This document shows positions 26,084 through 35,255 of a stretch of 64,000 nucleotides of DNA, piece by piece. Positions within the stretch are counted from its first letter, which is position 1. Every line of letters starts with the position of its first letter. This DNA comes from Bradyrhizobium centrolobii (GTDB lineage Bacteria > Pseudomonadota > Alphaproteobacteria > Rhizobiales > Xanthobacteraceae): positions 42,899 through 106,898 of the forward strand of contig NZ_LUUB01000026.1 of the NCBI RefSeq assembly GCF_001641635.1. The letters run 5' to 3'. Under the pieces are notes generated by a model, which saw nothing but the letters and a program-made list of their open reading frames with translations, searched no databases and was not told where the DNA came from. A program made the translations under genes and the position numbers.

Positions 26084-28723
26084 TCAGCTCCACGAGTATG
26101 CGAACTTGTCGTTCTCGATCGAGACGCGCGCTTGCTTCACTTCCTCCTTGGCAAGCGATTTTCCGAGGAATTCGCGCGACAGCTCCGGCAGCAGGGTGTT
26201 GGTGATGATGTTGTCAATCATGCGCCCGCCGGAATCCGGATCGTTGCAACGCGAAACGATGTGCTCCACGACCGCATCGTCGTAGCTGAAGGCCGCGTTG
26301 TGATTGTCGCGGAGTCGCCGTCCGATCCGGTCGAGCTGCAACCGGACGATCCCGGCGAGCATCTCGTCCGACAGCGGGAAGTACGGAATCGAGACGATAC
26401 GTCCGAGCAGCGCCGCCGGAAACACCTTCAGCAATTCCGGCCTCAGCATCTTGGCGAGCTCTTCCGGCTCGTTGCGATACTTTGGATCGCGCGACAGGCC
26501 CATGATCAGGTCGGTGCCGACGTTGGTGGTCAGAATGATCAAGGTGTTCTTGAAGTCGATCCGCCGCCCGTTGCCGTCCTCCATGATTCCCTTGTCGAAG
26601 ACCTGGAAGAAGATCTCGTGGACGTCGGGATGGGCCTTCTCCACCTCGTCGAGCAGGATGACGCTGTAGGGCTTGCGCCGGACCGCCTCGGTGAGGCGAC
26701 CACCTTCGCCATAGCCGACATAGCCGGGAGGTGCGCCCTTCAAGGTCGAAACGGTGTGTGCTTCCTGGAACTCCGACATGTTGATCGTGATCATGTTCTG
26801 CTCGCCGCCGTAGAGGGTCTCGGCAAGCGCCAGGGCGGTTTCTGTTTTGCCAACCCCGGACGGGCCGGCCAGCATGAACACGCCAATCGGCTTTGACGGA
26901 TTGTCCAGCTTGGCGCGGCTAGTTTCAATTCGCTTGGCGATCATCGTCAACCCGTGAGACTGGCCGACGACGCGGCGGTTGAGAATCTCCGGCAGCTTCA
27001 GCACGGTTTCGATCTCGTCCCGCATCATCCGGCCGACCGGGATGCCGGTCCAGTCAGACACGACGGACGCCACCGACTGCTGGTCCACATGGGCATAGAC
27101 CATCCGCTTTTCCGGATTGATGCTCTCCAGCGTCTCGAACTTGCCGCGCAGCTCCGCGCGCTTGGCAGCCGGATCCTCGCCTTGTTTGGGCTCGGACAGG
27201 ATCTCACGAATGCTGCGGATGTCCTTGACGAGCGCCTGCTCCGCGGCCCAATCGGCCTCAAGGCTCGCCAGCTTGTCCTTGAGCGCTGCGATGTCGCCGT
27301 CGATCGCGACAATGCGCTCGCTGTCCTCGATCCCCAGATCGCCGTCGCTGACGAGCGCCGATCTCTCAGTCTCACGAGCGGTAATCGCAACGCGCGCGTC
27401 CTCGATCAGGGCCGGCGTCGCGCTCTGGCTGATGGCCACGCGTGCCGAGGCAGTGTCAAGCAGGCTGACTGCCTTGTCCGGCAGCTGTCGTGAAGGAATG
27501 TAGCGGTGCGACAGGTTGACTGCTGCAACGATCGCAGCATCCGAGATGCGGACACCGTGGTGCTTTTCCATGGGACCGAGAAGCCCGCGCAGCATGATGC
27601 AGCAGGTCTCGACATCAGGTTCATCGATCTGGATCGGCTGGAAGCGTCGCGTGAGCGCGGGGTCCTTCTCGATATACTGGCGATACTCCGCCCATGTGGT
27701 GGCGGCGATCGTACGCAGCGTGCCACGGGCGAGGGGAGGTTTCAGGAGATTGGCCGCATCACCGGTGCCGGCCGCGCCGCCGGCGCCTATCAGTGTGTGG
27801 GCTTCATCGATGAACAGGATGATGGGGATGGGTGAGCTCTGGACCTCGTCGATCACCGACCGCAAGCGCTGTTCGAACTCGCCCTTCATGGAGGCGCCGG
27901 CCTGCATCAGGCCGATGTCGAGCGCGCAGAGCCTTACATTGCGCAGCGGTGGCGGCACGTCGCCGGCGGCGATGCGCTGGGCGAAGCCCTCGACCACCGC
28001 GGTCTTGCCGACGCCGGCCTCGCCGGTGAGAATTGGATTGTTCTGCCGCCGGCGCATCAGCACGTCGATCAGTTGACGGATTTCTTCGTCCCGACCAAGG
28101 ATCGGATCCATCTGGCCCGACTTGGCCTTGGCGGTGAGATCCTGGGAGAACCGGTCGAGCGGTGTCGTCCCCTTGGGACCCGCCTGGTCCGCGCCCTCCG
28201 TGCCGACGCCGACCAATCCCGAGCCGTCCATCGGCCGCATGGTCTCCTCGTCGGAGCCGGCCCAGACGGCGCGACGCTCCGCGGCCAGTGCGTCGACGTT
28301 GACCTTGGCGAATTCCTGCGAGAGGTTGTTCAGCGTACGGCGGATATCGTTCGATTTCAGTCCCGCCACCAGCAGATGGCCGGTGCGGATCTGGGTTTCG
28401 CCGAAGAAGAGCGTGGCATAGTGCCAGCCCCGATCCAGGAGATCGATGACCGAATTGGCGACGCCCGGCATGTCGGTTTCGTTCTTGCGAAAGCCATTGA
28501 TGACGCCGGCGAGGTCCGACAACAAGCGCGCCCGGTCGAGCTTGTAGTGATCCACCGAGAGGCTGAGATCGTTGCGTTCCTGCTGCAGGATATGGAACAG
28601 CCAGTGCGCAAGCTCGACGTTGCGGTTACCGGCACTCTTGGCGTGGCGCAGGGCCTGTATGAAGGCATCATAGCCGGCCCGGTTCAGCTTGCCCGTTACA
28701 GCTTCAATGCTGATATCGGTCAC
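26084..28723 (-). CDS. tssH: T6SS AAA+ ATPase TssH (ClpV)
   Basis: This 879-residue Clp/Hsp100 ATPase recycles the contracted TssB/TssC sheath after firing. It has the ClpV-type N-terminal domain (residues 1-160, binding TssC), AAA1 with Walker A GEAGVGKT near 240, a coiled middle domain near 440-560, and AAA2 with Walker A GPSGVGKT near 625. The FMLAGPSGVGKTETALALAE segment and INMSEFQEAHTVSTLKGAPPGYVGY pore region are typical. A strong AGGAGGGG lies upstream of the ATG. It follows tssG after 95 bases and is followed by the methyltransferase. Confidence 0.97.
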   Translation of the reverse strand: MTDISIEAVTGKLNRAGYDAFIQALRHAKSAGNRNVELAHWLFHILQQERNDLSLSVDHYKLDRARLLSDLAGVINGFRKNETDMPGVANSVIDLLDRGWHYATLFFGETQIRTGHLLVAGLKSNDIRRTLNNLSQEFAKVNVDALAAERRAVWAGSDEETMRPMDGSGLVGVGTEGADQAGPKGTTPLDRFSQDLTAKAKSGQMDPILGRDEEIRQLIDVLMRRRQNNPILTGEAGVGKTAVVEGFAQRIAAGDVPPPLRNVRLCALDIGLMQAGASMKGEFEQRLRSVIDEVQSSPIPIILFIDEAHTLIGAGGAAGTGDAANLLKPPLARGTLRTIAATTWAEYRQYIEKDPALTRRFQPIQIDEPDVETCCIMLRGLLGPMEKHHGVRISDAAIVAAVNLSHRYIPSRQLPDKAVSLLDTASARVAISQSATPALIEDARVAITARETERSALVSDGDLGIEDSERIVAIDGDIAALKDKLASLEADWAAEQALVKDIRSIREILSEPKQGEDPAAKRAELRGKFETLESINPEKRMVYAHVDQQSVASVVSDWTGIPVGRMMRDEIETVLKLPEILNRRVVGQSHGLTMIAKRIETSRAKLDNPSKPIGVFMLAGPSGVGKTETALALAETLYGGEQNMITINMSEFQEAHTVSTLKGAPPGYVGYGEGGRLTEAVRRKPYSVILLDEVEKAHPDVHEIFFQVFDKGIMEDGNGRRIDFKNTLIILTTNVGTDLIMGLSRDPKYRNEPEELAKMLRPELLKVFPAALLGRIVSIPYFPLSDEMLAGIVRLQLDRIGRRLRDNHNAAFSYDDAVVEHIVSRCNDPDSGGRMIDNIITNTLLPELSREFLGKSLAKEEVKQARVSIENDKFAYSWS

Positions 28724-28818
28724 GGCGGCCCCTCCTGCTCAATTCCTCCGCGGATGCCTGGCACCAAGCGGAAATCGCCTCGAACCATAGTGTTAGGCGA
28801 TCGGCGTGGTGGATAGGT

Positions 28819-29883
28819 TCAATTGGCGGCGGCATCGGCTGCGGCGCTCCGACGGGTCCTCAGGCGCTCGCCGAGCTGGAAGCGGGCATCGCGGCGATAT
28901 TCTTCCGTGGAGGTCCAGTTGGGCGAGACCCAGGTGGTCCATCCAAGTCGTCCGCTCTGTCCGAGCCTGACCGGGACGGCCTCTCCCGCTGGAATGGCGA
29001 GCTCGACCTCCCATTCCAATTCGTCGCCGATATAGAAGAACACCGCGTCCGCCAGCGGCTCCGACAGGTTGCTCGTTTCGGTCGGCAGGAACTGCTCGTA
29101 CTGGGTAAAATTCCTGACGAAGACTCGAACCCTGATCTTGTCCTCGACGCTGAACACGCGTGAGCCCAGAAGAGCGTCCCGGCCGAGCCTGGCATGGGTG
29201 CCGCCGAGCCGGCTGCAGTGACTTGGGTCGAATGCGAGCCAGGTGCCGACAAATTCGTCGATCTCGACCTTGACGTCGAACAGCCCCTGCAGGAACCGCG
29301 TCAGCCGTGACGCACATTTCGCCCTGGGCGCGACCAGTCCAGCGAAGCTGAGCTTCGCCATGTCCGGTACGGTGTCTCGATTGGCGAAAACGTCGGAGCC
29401 GAGGCCCGCGAAGGAGCCGACATAGGCGATGAAGCGATCCTCCGCCGGCCGGTCATGCTGCGCGATCGGCCGAGCATCGGCCCAGGCGCGAAAGAAGAGT
29501 TGCAGGAAGCGTCCGTTGAGGAGGTCGAGAAAGCGCGGGAAGGCGTCGTCCCGCATCAGCCACCAGCTGAGGCTTTCATCGGTGGTGGCTAGCGGCAGCG
29601 CGCCCTGCGGCCCCAGGAGGCCGAGAAATTTGACGAGTATCCTGAGCCGACCATCCTGGCCGTCGACCGCCGCGAGGTTGGAGGCGGGGAACTCCAGATA
29701 CGGCACCTGGCCGAGGTCGACATATTCCTCGCGGCGCGCGGCGCTGTCACCGATCCGCGGTCGATCCGCGTTGGCACGCTCGAGCCGGCGCAGCGTATGG
29801 AAGAAATCGAACCGCCAGGGTTCGGCCTTCATCTGGTCGATCAGCGTCACAGCGGTCTCCGCGTACCCATGCGCGGCGGCCAC
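28819..29883 (-). CDS. tssG: T6SS baseplate protein TssG
   Basis: This 354-residue baseplate wedge component (ImpH/VasB) forms a complex with TssE, TssF and TssK. The family start pattern EPWRFDFFHTLRRLERAN lies near residues 21-38. The DRPRIGDSAARREEY and VPYLEFPASNLA segments follow, then FLGLLGPQGALPL near residue 95. The C-terminal end has WTTWVSPNWTSTEEYRRDARFQLG. The ATG at 29883 lies inside the end of tssF, so the genes overlap by 37 bases; Met18 (29832) would be an alternative without overlap. It is part of the minus-strand tss operon. Confidence 0.93.
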   Translation of the reverse strand: MAAAHGYAETAVTLIDQMKAEPWRFDFFHTLRRLERANADRPRIGDSAARREEYVDLGQVPYLEFPASNLAAVDGQDGRLRILVKFLGLLGPQGALPLATTDESLSWWLMRDDAFPRFLDLLNGRFLQLFFRAWADARPIAQHDRPAEDRFIAYVGSFAGLGSDVFANRDTVPDMAKLSFAGLVAPRAKCASRLTRFLQGLFDVKVEIDEFVGTWLAFDPSHCSRLGGTHARLGRDALLGSRVFSVEDKIRVRVFVRNFTQYEQFLPTETSNLSEPLADAVFFYIGDELEWEVELAIPAGEAVPVRLGQSGRLGWTTWVSPNWTSTEEYRRDARFQLGERLRTRRSAAADAAAN

Positions 29884-31814
29884 CGCATGATCTCGCCGCG
29901 CTCCGGCGTCGAGATGACCGTCTGGGTGAAGGTGTTAAAGCCCGAATAGTCGGCGAAGAAGCGCTCCAGCACCGCGCCGAGCAGGAACACGCCGCTGCCT
30001 TCGAATGCTTTCTCGTCGAGGGTGACGGTGATCTCCAGGCCGCGTGCTGCGCCGCTCCCCGTGCGCTCGCGCACCCGCAGCACGACGGGCCGGCTTTCTA
30101 TGCTGCGGACACCGCGGATCTTGCGTTCCGTGGCGTCGTCGAACTGGTCGGCGAACAACGACAGCATCTCCCGCAGCGCTCCGGCGTTCTTGCCGCCACC
30201 GCGCTCGACGAGGCCAAGATAGTTCAGGCTCAGCATGTTGATCAGCCGCCAGCTGACAATCCCGCTGTTGGCGATCTCGCTGCGGCTGCGCAGCTGGGCC
30301 ACCACCGGCTCGCGCGGTCGGGTGGGACCAGCGACGCACATCAGATCGAGCGAGGTGTCGTCCAGCAGGCGGAAATCGGCGCCGCCCTGGCCGACCGGCA
30401 AGTGCTCGGTGAGATGGCGGTTGGAGCACAGTGCCCGGACGCTGAGTTCGGCGACGGAGCCTTCGCCGCTCAGTTCGCCGGGCTCGAGCAGTGACAGGAA
30501 CATATCCGTCCCGGTGTAGTCGGAGGATGCGCCGTAAGTCTTTTCTTCCACCGTGCGGCGCCGGGGCAACCGGCGGACGGTGAAATAAAGCCCTTCGACT
30601 GATCCGCTGGTCCGGTCGACGGCGGCCGAATACAGCGGGCGCACTGGCCGCTTGTCCTTCTCTGCCGGAAAGTGCGCGTAGACTTCGAGCACCTGGTGCG
30701 GCTCGTATTCCAGATAGCGGCTGCGATCGGGCACCACATGGTACTCGTGGGTATTCGACTTGACGGGGATGCGATCGCTCGTCTTCTCGAACAGGTTGAT
30801 CGCCGGTGCGGTATAGAGCCTGAAGGTATCGGGACGCACCGAGGCGGCAAGCCGCGAATTATGTTCATCGAAGGCGAAGACGATATCGACCGATTTGCTG
30901 CGCAGCCGTGGCATCACGCCGCGAAGTCCCGTCAGGTTGATGCCGAGGAACTTGCGTGGAAACATGAAATATTCCCGCAGCAGCTCTGAGCCGCGAAAGA
31001 CCCGGTTGTCGTTGGGAAAAAGCGACTCGTTCTCGTCGAAGCCAACTTGCTGTACGCAGTCATGGGGCGCACGTGTCACCACCGGATCGCCAAAGTCGTC
31101 GAGATGGCGGAAGTAGACGCCCCTGCTATTCGAGATCAATTGCTCGTAGAGTGAGATGGCGTCGGATTCCGCACCGGACAGATAGATCGGGAGTTCGCTC
31201 ACGCGGCAGCCTGCAAACCAGGTTTCCGGCTTGGCCCGGGCCTCCGCGTCCGGCAGTTCCTCATCGAGGCGGGCCGCAGTACGATGGGTCAACGACAGCC
31301 TCAGCCCGGCGATGACGTCGCCGCCGACCGGAATCCCGAGCGCCTGCAGCGCGCCCGCGGTCGAGAAGTATTCGGCGCCGGTGACGTCGAACGGCCAGAG
31401 CACGATATCGCGGCAAAGTCGGAATCGGCAGGAAAGACTTCGTTCTCTTTCGCGGTAGGTGGCGTCGAAATAGGCGCCGCGCGCGATCTTCTTGCCGTCG
31501 CGCAGCGCCGGGTCTGCATAGGGCGGCCGCGCCGTGACCAGCATGGCCGACGGTGTGGGAGCAAGATAGTTCGGCACCAGTTGCTCAAGCAGGTTTGCGG
31601 TGAATTCCGGAAATTCGTGCTTGAGCTTGAGCTGAACGCGGGCGGCGAGAAACGCGGCGCCTTCCAGCAGCCCCGTGATCATCGGATCCGAGCGATCCCG
31701 GATCAGGCCGCCGAGGCGCTCTGCGATGCCAGGATATTCTTCAGCGAAATCTCCTGCCTGCTCGTACAGCAGTGACAGTTCACGATTGTAGAAATCCAGG
31801 AATTCGCGGTTCAT
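29847..31814 (-). CDS. tssF: T6SS baseplate protein TssF
   Basis: This 655-residue baseplate wedge subunit (ImpG/VasA) has the typical family N-terminus: FLDFYNRELSLLYEQAGDFAEEYPGIAERLG at residues 5-35. RDRSDPMITGLLEGAAFLAARVQLKL and LVPNYLAPTPSAMLV follow. The C-terminal FNTFTQTVI and RGEIMRWPPRMGTR match other TssF ends. The length is normal for the family (580-650). It starts one base after the tssE stop, which shows tight coupling, and it overlaps tssG. Confidence 0.95.
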   Translation of the reverse strand: MNREFLDFYNRELSLLYEQAGDFAEEYPGIAERLGGLIRDRSDPMITGLLEGAAFLAARVQLKLKHEFPEFTANLLEQLVPNYLAPTPSAMLVTARPPYADPALRDGKKIARGAYFDATYRERERSLSCRFRLCRDIVLWPFDVTGAEYFSTAGALQALGIPVGGDVIAGLRLSLTHRTAARLDEELPDAEARAKPETWFAGCRVSELPIYLSGAESDAISLYEQLISNSRGVYFRHLDDFGDPVVTRAPHDCVQQVGFDENESLFPNDNRVFRGSELLREYFMFPRKFLGINLTGLRGVMPRLRSKSVDIVFAFDEHNSRLAASVRPDTFRLYTAPAINLFEKTSDRIPVKSNTHEYHVVPDRSRYLEYEPHQVLEVYAHFPAEKDKRPVRPLYSAAVDRTSGSVEGLYFTVRRLPRRRTVEEKTYGASSDYTGTDMFLSLLEPGELSGEGSVAELSVRALCSNRHLTEHLPVGQGGADFRLLDDTSLDLMCVAGPTRPREPVVAQLRSRSEIANSGIVSWRLINMLSLNYLGLVERGGGKNAGALREMLSLFADQFDDATERKIRGVRSIESRPVVLRVRERTGSGAARGLEITVTLDEKAFEGSGVFLLGAVLERFFADYSGFNTFTQTVISTPERGEIMRWPPRMGTRRPL

Positions 31815-31815
31815 G

Positions 31816-32364
31816 TTAAAGTCGGTTGATCTGGATATCGCCGCTGTCGAGGTCGACGTCGGCGACGAATTCCACGGGGACGTTGAGCGGCTCGGCCTTC
31901 AGGTCGGCGTGAACGATGAAGCGCAGTTTGAGCTGCTCGGGGCCGACCGAGCCGTCGCGGCGGACCCGGATCGTCTGGCGATCGAGCCTTGGTTCATAAG
32001 TCGTCACCGTCGCGCGCAGCGCGTCGGTGAGTTCGTCGTCCGTGACGTCGTCGATCGAACGGTGGGCGATATCGGGGAAGCCGTAGTTCAGGATCGATGT
32101 TCGGACGCAATCCCGGCCGCTCAGGTCCAGGGTCGATTCCAGAGCGATGGTGTTGAGGAGCGTTTCAAGGTCATGGGAAACCTCGCGCCGGAGCAAGGTT
32201 TCCGAGATCGGAAAACGGCCCGCGCTGCGCCGCCCGGCAATCACCCGCTCGCCGAACTCATCGCGCAGATTGAGCGTCTTGCGCGCATCGCGCGCTTCAT
32301 GAGCCGAGCGAAAGGCGAGCATCAATGGGGGAGAGAGCCGATCCCTCCTGGGTGTGATGGTCAT
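31816..32364 (-). CDS. tssE: T6SS baseplate protein TssE (gp25-like)
   Basis: This 182-residue homolog of phage T4 gp25 starts sheath assembly on the baseplate. The central motif region TLLRREVSHDLETLLNT near residues 57-74 and SILNYGFPDI near 91 are the gp25-like signatures. The N-terminal SPPLMLAFRSAHEARDARKTLN segment is rhizobial in style. I chose ATG 32364, preceded by GGGGA; the frame opens 33 bases earlier. It follows hcp after a 183-base gap, the largest inside this operon apart from the DNA before tssB, so a second promoter or hcp-related processing is possible. Confidence 0.92.
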   Translation of the reverse strand: MTITPRRDRLSPPLMLAFRSAHEARDARKTLNLRDEFGERVIAGRRSAGRFPISETLLRREVSHDLETLLNTIALESTLDLSGRDCVRTSILNYGFPDIAHRSIDDVTDDELTDALRATVTTYEPRLDRQTIRVRRDGSVGPEQLKLRFIVHADLKAEPLNVPVEFVADVDLDSGDIQINRL

Positions 32365-32547
32365 TTGCGGTCCCCATGACGCCCGACTCGCACGCAATTC
32401 CGAAAGGCGTCAGTTTGTCTACGAGGTGACGTCGCCTCAGCAGGTGGTCGGGCCCGCAATCGGGCCGGCCGAGAGGTGCGATTGGAATCGCGCCGCTTGG
32501 CGCCGGTTCCCGCCATTCGCAACCGGCGCCAGGCGAGGGGCCGACAA

Positions 32548-33033
32548 TCAGGCCCATTCCTTGTTGGCTGCAATGTCCCAGCCGAAGGTCGGCGACGCGC
32601 CGGCGGCGCCTTTTTCCGTTTGGGTCTTGTAGATCAACTTCACCTTCTGGAAGTTCAGGCTCACGTTCTCGGTGAGGCGATCTTCGCCGTGCGATCCGCC
32701 GGTCGACACGCTGGTGACCAGCACGTTTTTCATCTCAACCTTGAGATATTCGAGCGGGGTTTCGCCGGCCTTGCGGACCGTCAGGATCGCGCTGTCGATA
32801 TGCTTGCCGTTCGCGCAGACCTTGAAAAGTTCTGGCGTGGCCTTGTCGACGAAGTGCGTGAAGTGCAGATCCTGGACGCTGACTTTGCCGGCGCCGCCGC
32901 CCGAGCCGCTGTGGAAAGTGCCGGTCTGGCTCTCGCCGAACGACCAGCTCAAAATATCAATTTCGTCCTTGTGCTTGTCGTCCAGCGACTCGCCCTTGAT
33001 CGGATCGAGTTTCAGGAAGATGTCGACAGCCAT
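32548..33033 (-). CDS. hcp: T6SS tube protein Hcp (TssD)
   Basis: This 161-residue protein forms hexamers that stack into the inner tube of the T6SS and carry small effectors. The N-terminus MAVDIFLKLDPIKGESLDD and the ILSWSFGESQTGT, VSVQDLHFTHFVDKATPEL and KVKLIYKTQ stretches are classical Hcp features. It lies 50 bases after tssC, with TGAGAGGA before its ATG, and is followed by a 183-base gap before tssE. High Hcp expression is expected, and the longer gap downstream may reflect transcript processing. Confidence 0.97.
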   Translation of the reverse strand: MAVDIFLKLDPIKGESLDDKHKDEIDILSWSFGESQTGTFHSGSGGGAGKVSVQDLHFTHFVDKATPELFKVCANGKHIDSAILTVRKAGETPLEYLKVEMKNVLVTSVSTGGSHGEDRLTENVSLNFQKVKLIYKTQTEKGAAGASPTFGWDIAANKEWA

Positions 33034-33083
33034 AGCATGGTCCTCTCAAAATTCTTCATGTTTAAGGTTGCGATGTTGCAGCG

Positions 33084-34586
33084 TCAGGAGCTGGGGCCCG
33101 GCAGACGTGAAACCAGACTGAGGCCGACGTCCATCGCCTCCAATTGAAAGTGTGGACGGAGAAAAAATCGCGCGTTGTAATATCCCGGGTTCTCCTCGTT
33201 TGCTATGACCTCTACCTTCGCAGCGGCCAGCGGCTTGCGCGCTTTCTGAGCTTCTGACGACAGGGCCGGGTTGGCATCAACGTATTCGTTGATCCAGGTC
33301 TGCAGCCAGACCGTCAGCTCATCCTTCTCCTTCATGGATCCGATCTTGTCGCGAACCATGCACTTCAGATAGTGCGCAAAGCGGGACACTGCGAACATGT
33401 AGGGCAGACGTGACGACAGGTTGTCGGACGCGGTTGCATCCACGCCCTTCTCGCCGAAATACTTCTTCGGCTTGTAGAGCGACTGGGCGCCGATGAAGGC
33501 GGCCTTGTCGGTATTCTTGCGATGGATCAGCGGGATGAGGCCCGCCTTTGCAAGTTCGTGCTCGCGGCGATCGCTGATGGCGATCTCGGTCGGGCATTTC
33601 AGGTCGACGCCACCGTCGTCGGTCGGGAATGTGTGCGTCGGCAGATTGATGACTTCGCCGCCGGACTGCACACCGCGGATGCGCGTGCACCAGCCGAACT
33701 CCTTGAAGGCGCGGTTGATGTTGACTGCCATCGCATAGGCCGCGTTGATCCAGCCGTATTTGTCGCCGGTGTGCCCGTCCGTCTCCTCCTCGAAGGCGAA
33801 CTCTTCCACGGGCTCCGATTTCGCGCCGTAGGGGAGGCGACCCAGCGCACGCGGCATGCACAGGCCGAGATAGCGCGAGTCATCCTGATCACGCAGTCCC
33901 TTCCATGCGGCATATTCCGGCGTGTCGAATACCTTGCCGATATCGCGAGGGTTGGACAGTTCGGTCCACGAATCCATTCCCATCAGCGTAGGCTCGGCGC
34001 CGCTGAAGAAGGGAGCGTGTGCCGCGCCGGCGATCTTGCTGAGATCGCGCAGCAACTGCACGTCGGTGGGGAGGTGACTGAAGTAGTAGTCGCCGATCAG
34101 GCAGCCGAACGGCTCGCCGCCCAACTGGCCGAATTCGTACTCGTAGATCTGCTTGAACAGGGGACTCTGGTCCCAGCGCGCATCGGGATAAAGCCGCAGA
34201 TTCCGATACAGCTCATTCTTGGAGACGTTCATCACCCGGATCTTGAGGTTGGCGTCGGTCTCTGAGTTGAAGACGAGGTAGTGGAGGCCTCGCCAGGCAC
34301 TTTCGATCGCCTGGAACTCGGGTGCGTGAAGAATTTCGTTCGTCTGCGCGGTCAGCTTCTGGTCGATCCGCGCGATCATCTCCTCGATCGTGTCGAGCAC
34401 GTCCGACTTGATGACGCTCGTGTCCTTCAATGCTTCTTGAACGAGCGTGGATACCGCGTTTTCGACTTCGGTCGCTGCACGTTCGGTGCGCGGTTTGAAG
34501 CTTTGCTTCAGCAGAGCGGAAAACTCGTCAGCCTCGACGGTCCCGACCTGGGTGGTGGTCTCTTTATGGGCAGCTTCTTTTGCCAT
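33084..34586 (-). CDS. tssC: T6SS sheath large subunit TssC
   Basis: This 500-residue large subunit (ImpD/VipB) of the contractile sheath pairs with TssB. Features include IDQKLTAQTNEILHAPEFQAIESAWRGLHYLV near residues 90-125 and LIGDYYFSHLPTDVQLLRDLSKIA near 160-185. Also present are FAEDMDSW-like MGMDSWTEL, a WINAAYAMAVNINRAF helix, and the C-terminal GYYNARFFLRPHFQLEAM near 475-490. ATG 34586 is preceded by GGAGTGGGG; a GTG three codons earlier is less likely. Only 17 bases separate it from tssB. Confidence 0.96.
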   Translation of the reverse strand: MAKEAAHKETTTQVGTVEADEFSALLKQSFKPRTERAATEVENAVSTLVQEALKDTSVIKSDVLDTIEEMIARIDQKLTAQTNEILHAPEFQAIESAWRGLHYLVFNSETDANLKIRVMNVSKNELYRNLRLYPDARWDQSPLFKQIYEYEFGQLGGEPFGCLIGDYYFSHLPTDVQLLRDLSKIAGAAHAPFFSGAEPTLMGMDSWTELSNPRDIGKVFDTPEYAAWKGLRDQDDSRYLGLCMPRALGRLPYGAKSEPVEEFAFEEETDGHTGDKYGWINAAYAMAVNINRAFKEFGWCTRIRGVQSGGEVINLPTHTFPTDDGGVDLKCPTEIAISDRREHELAKAGLIPLIHRKNTDKAAFIGAQSLYKPKKYFGEKGVDATASDNLSSRLPYMFAVSRFAHYLKCMVRDKIGSMKEKDELTVWLQTWINEYVDANPALSSEAQKARKPLAAAKVEVIANEENPGYYNARFFLRPHFQLEAMDVGLSLVSRLPGPSS

Positions 34587-34603
34587 GGTCCCCACTCCTT
34601 CCC

Positions 34604-35131
34604 TTAGCTCTCGGTGCCGGGTTCGGTAGACTGGCTCGTCGCGCGCTCACGCAGCGCGGCCATCAGTTGAGGATCGGCGAGAAGTTTCTTCAGCTGGTCC
34701 TCGGCGGCCACCTTGCCGTCCATGTAGCGCAGCAGGTTGGCGAGCTGTTCGCGCGCCTCGAGCAGCTTGGCCGTAGCCGGCACCTGGCGAGCGACCGCCA
34801 CTGGCGTGAAGTCGGACATCTTGTTGAAGCGCAGGTTGACCGAGATTTTTTCGTCGGATCCATCGCTGAGACGATTGGCGACGCGCGCCGTCACGCCGGG
34901 CTGGATGGCCGCCATGCGGTTGTCGAAATTGTCCATGTCGAACTCGAGGAACTTGCGCTCCTCGTCCTTTGTCTTCTCGACGCCGGGGTTGTTGCCGGAA
35001 AGATCAGACAGGACGCCCATGACGAACGGCAGTTCGATCAGCCGCTCGGCGTCGTAGGGATCTTCGTATGTGATGTGCACGCGCGGTGCGCGGTTTCGCC
35101 GAATGAATTTTTGACCGCTGTCCGTAGCCAT
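34604..35131 (-). CDS. tssB: T6SS sheath small subunit TssB
   Basis: This 175-residue small sheath subunit (ImpC/VipA) forms a heterodimer with TssC and polymerises around the Hcp tube. The N-terminal PRVHITYEDPYDAERLIELPFVMGVLSDLSGN is diagnostic. The IEFDMDNFDNR-type segment (FLEFDMDNFDNRMAAIQPG) and the helical C-terminus with LRYMDGKVAAEDQLKKLL are also present. It is the second gene of the minus operon, 124 bases after tssA, so a promoter in that gap is possible. Confidence 0.96.
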   Translation of the reverse strand: MATDSGQKFIRRNRAPRVHITYEDPYDAERLIELPFVMGVLSDLSGNNPGVEKTKDEERKFLEFDMDNFDNRMAAIQPGVTARVANRLSDGSDEKISVNLRFNKMSDFTPVAVARQVPATAKLLEAREQLANLLRYMDGKVAAEDQLKKLLADPQLMAALRERATSQSTEPGTES

Positions 35132-35255
35132 GGTTGCCCTCTTCTACGCAATCGTTTTGAAGCCGAGTTGCGCGACGCAGGTTGACAAGGCGCCTCAACT
35201 TGCGGGCGGCAAAGCTTCCTTATGTCCTGTTAGTCCCCTCGAGCGAAAAGCGGGT

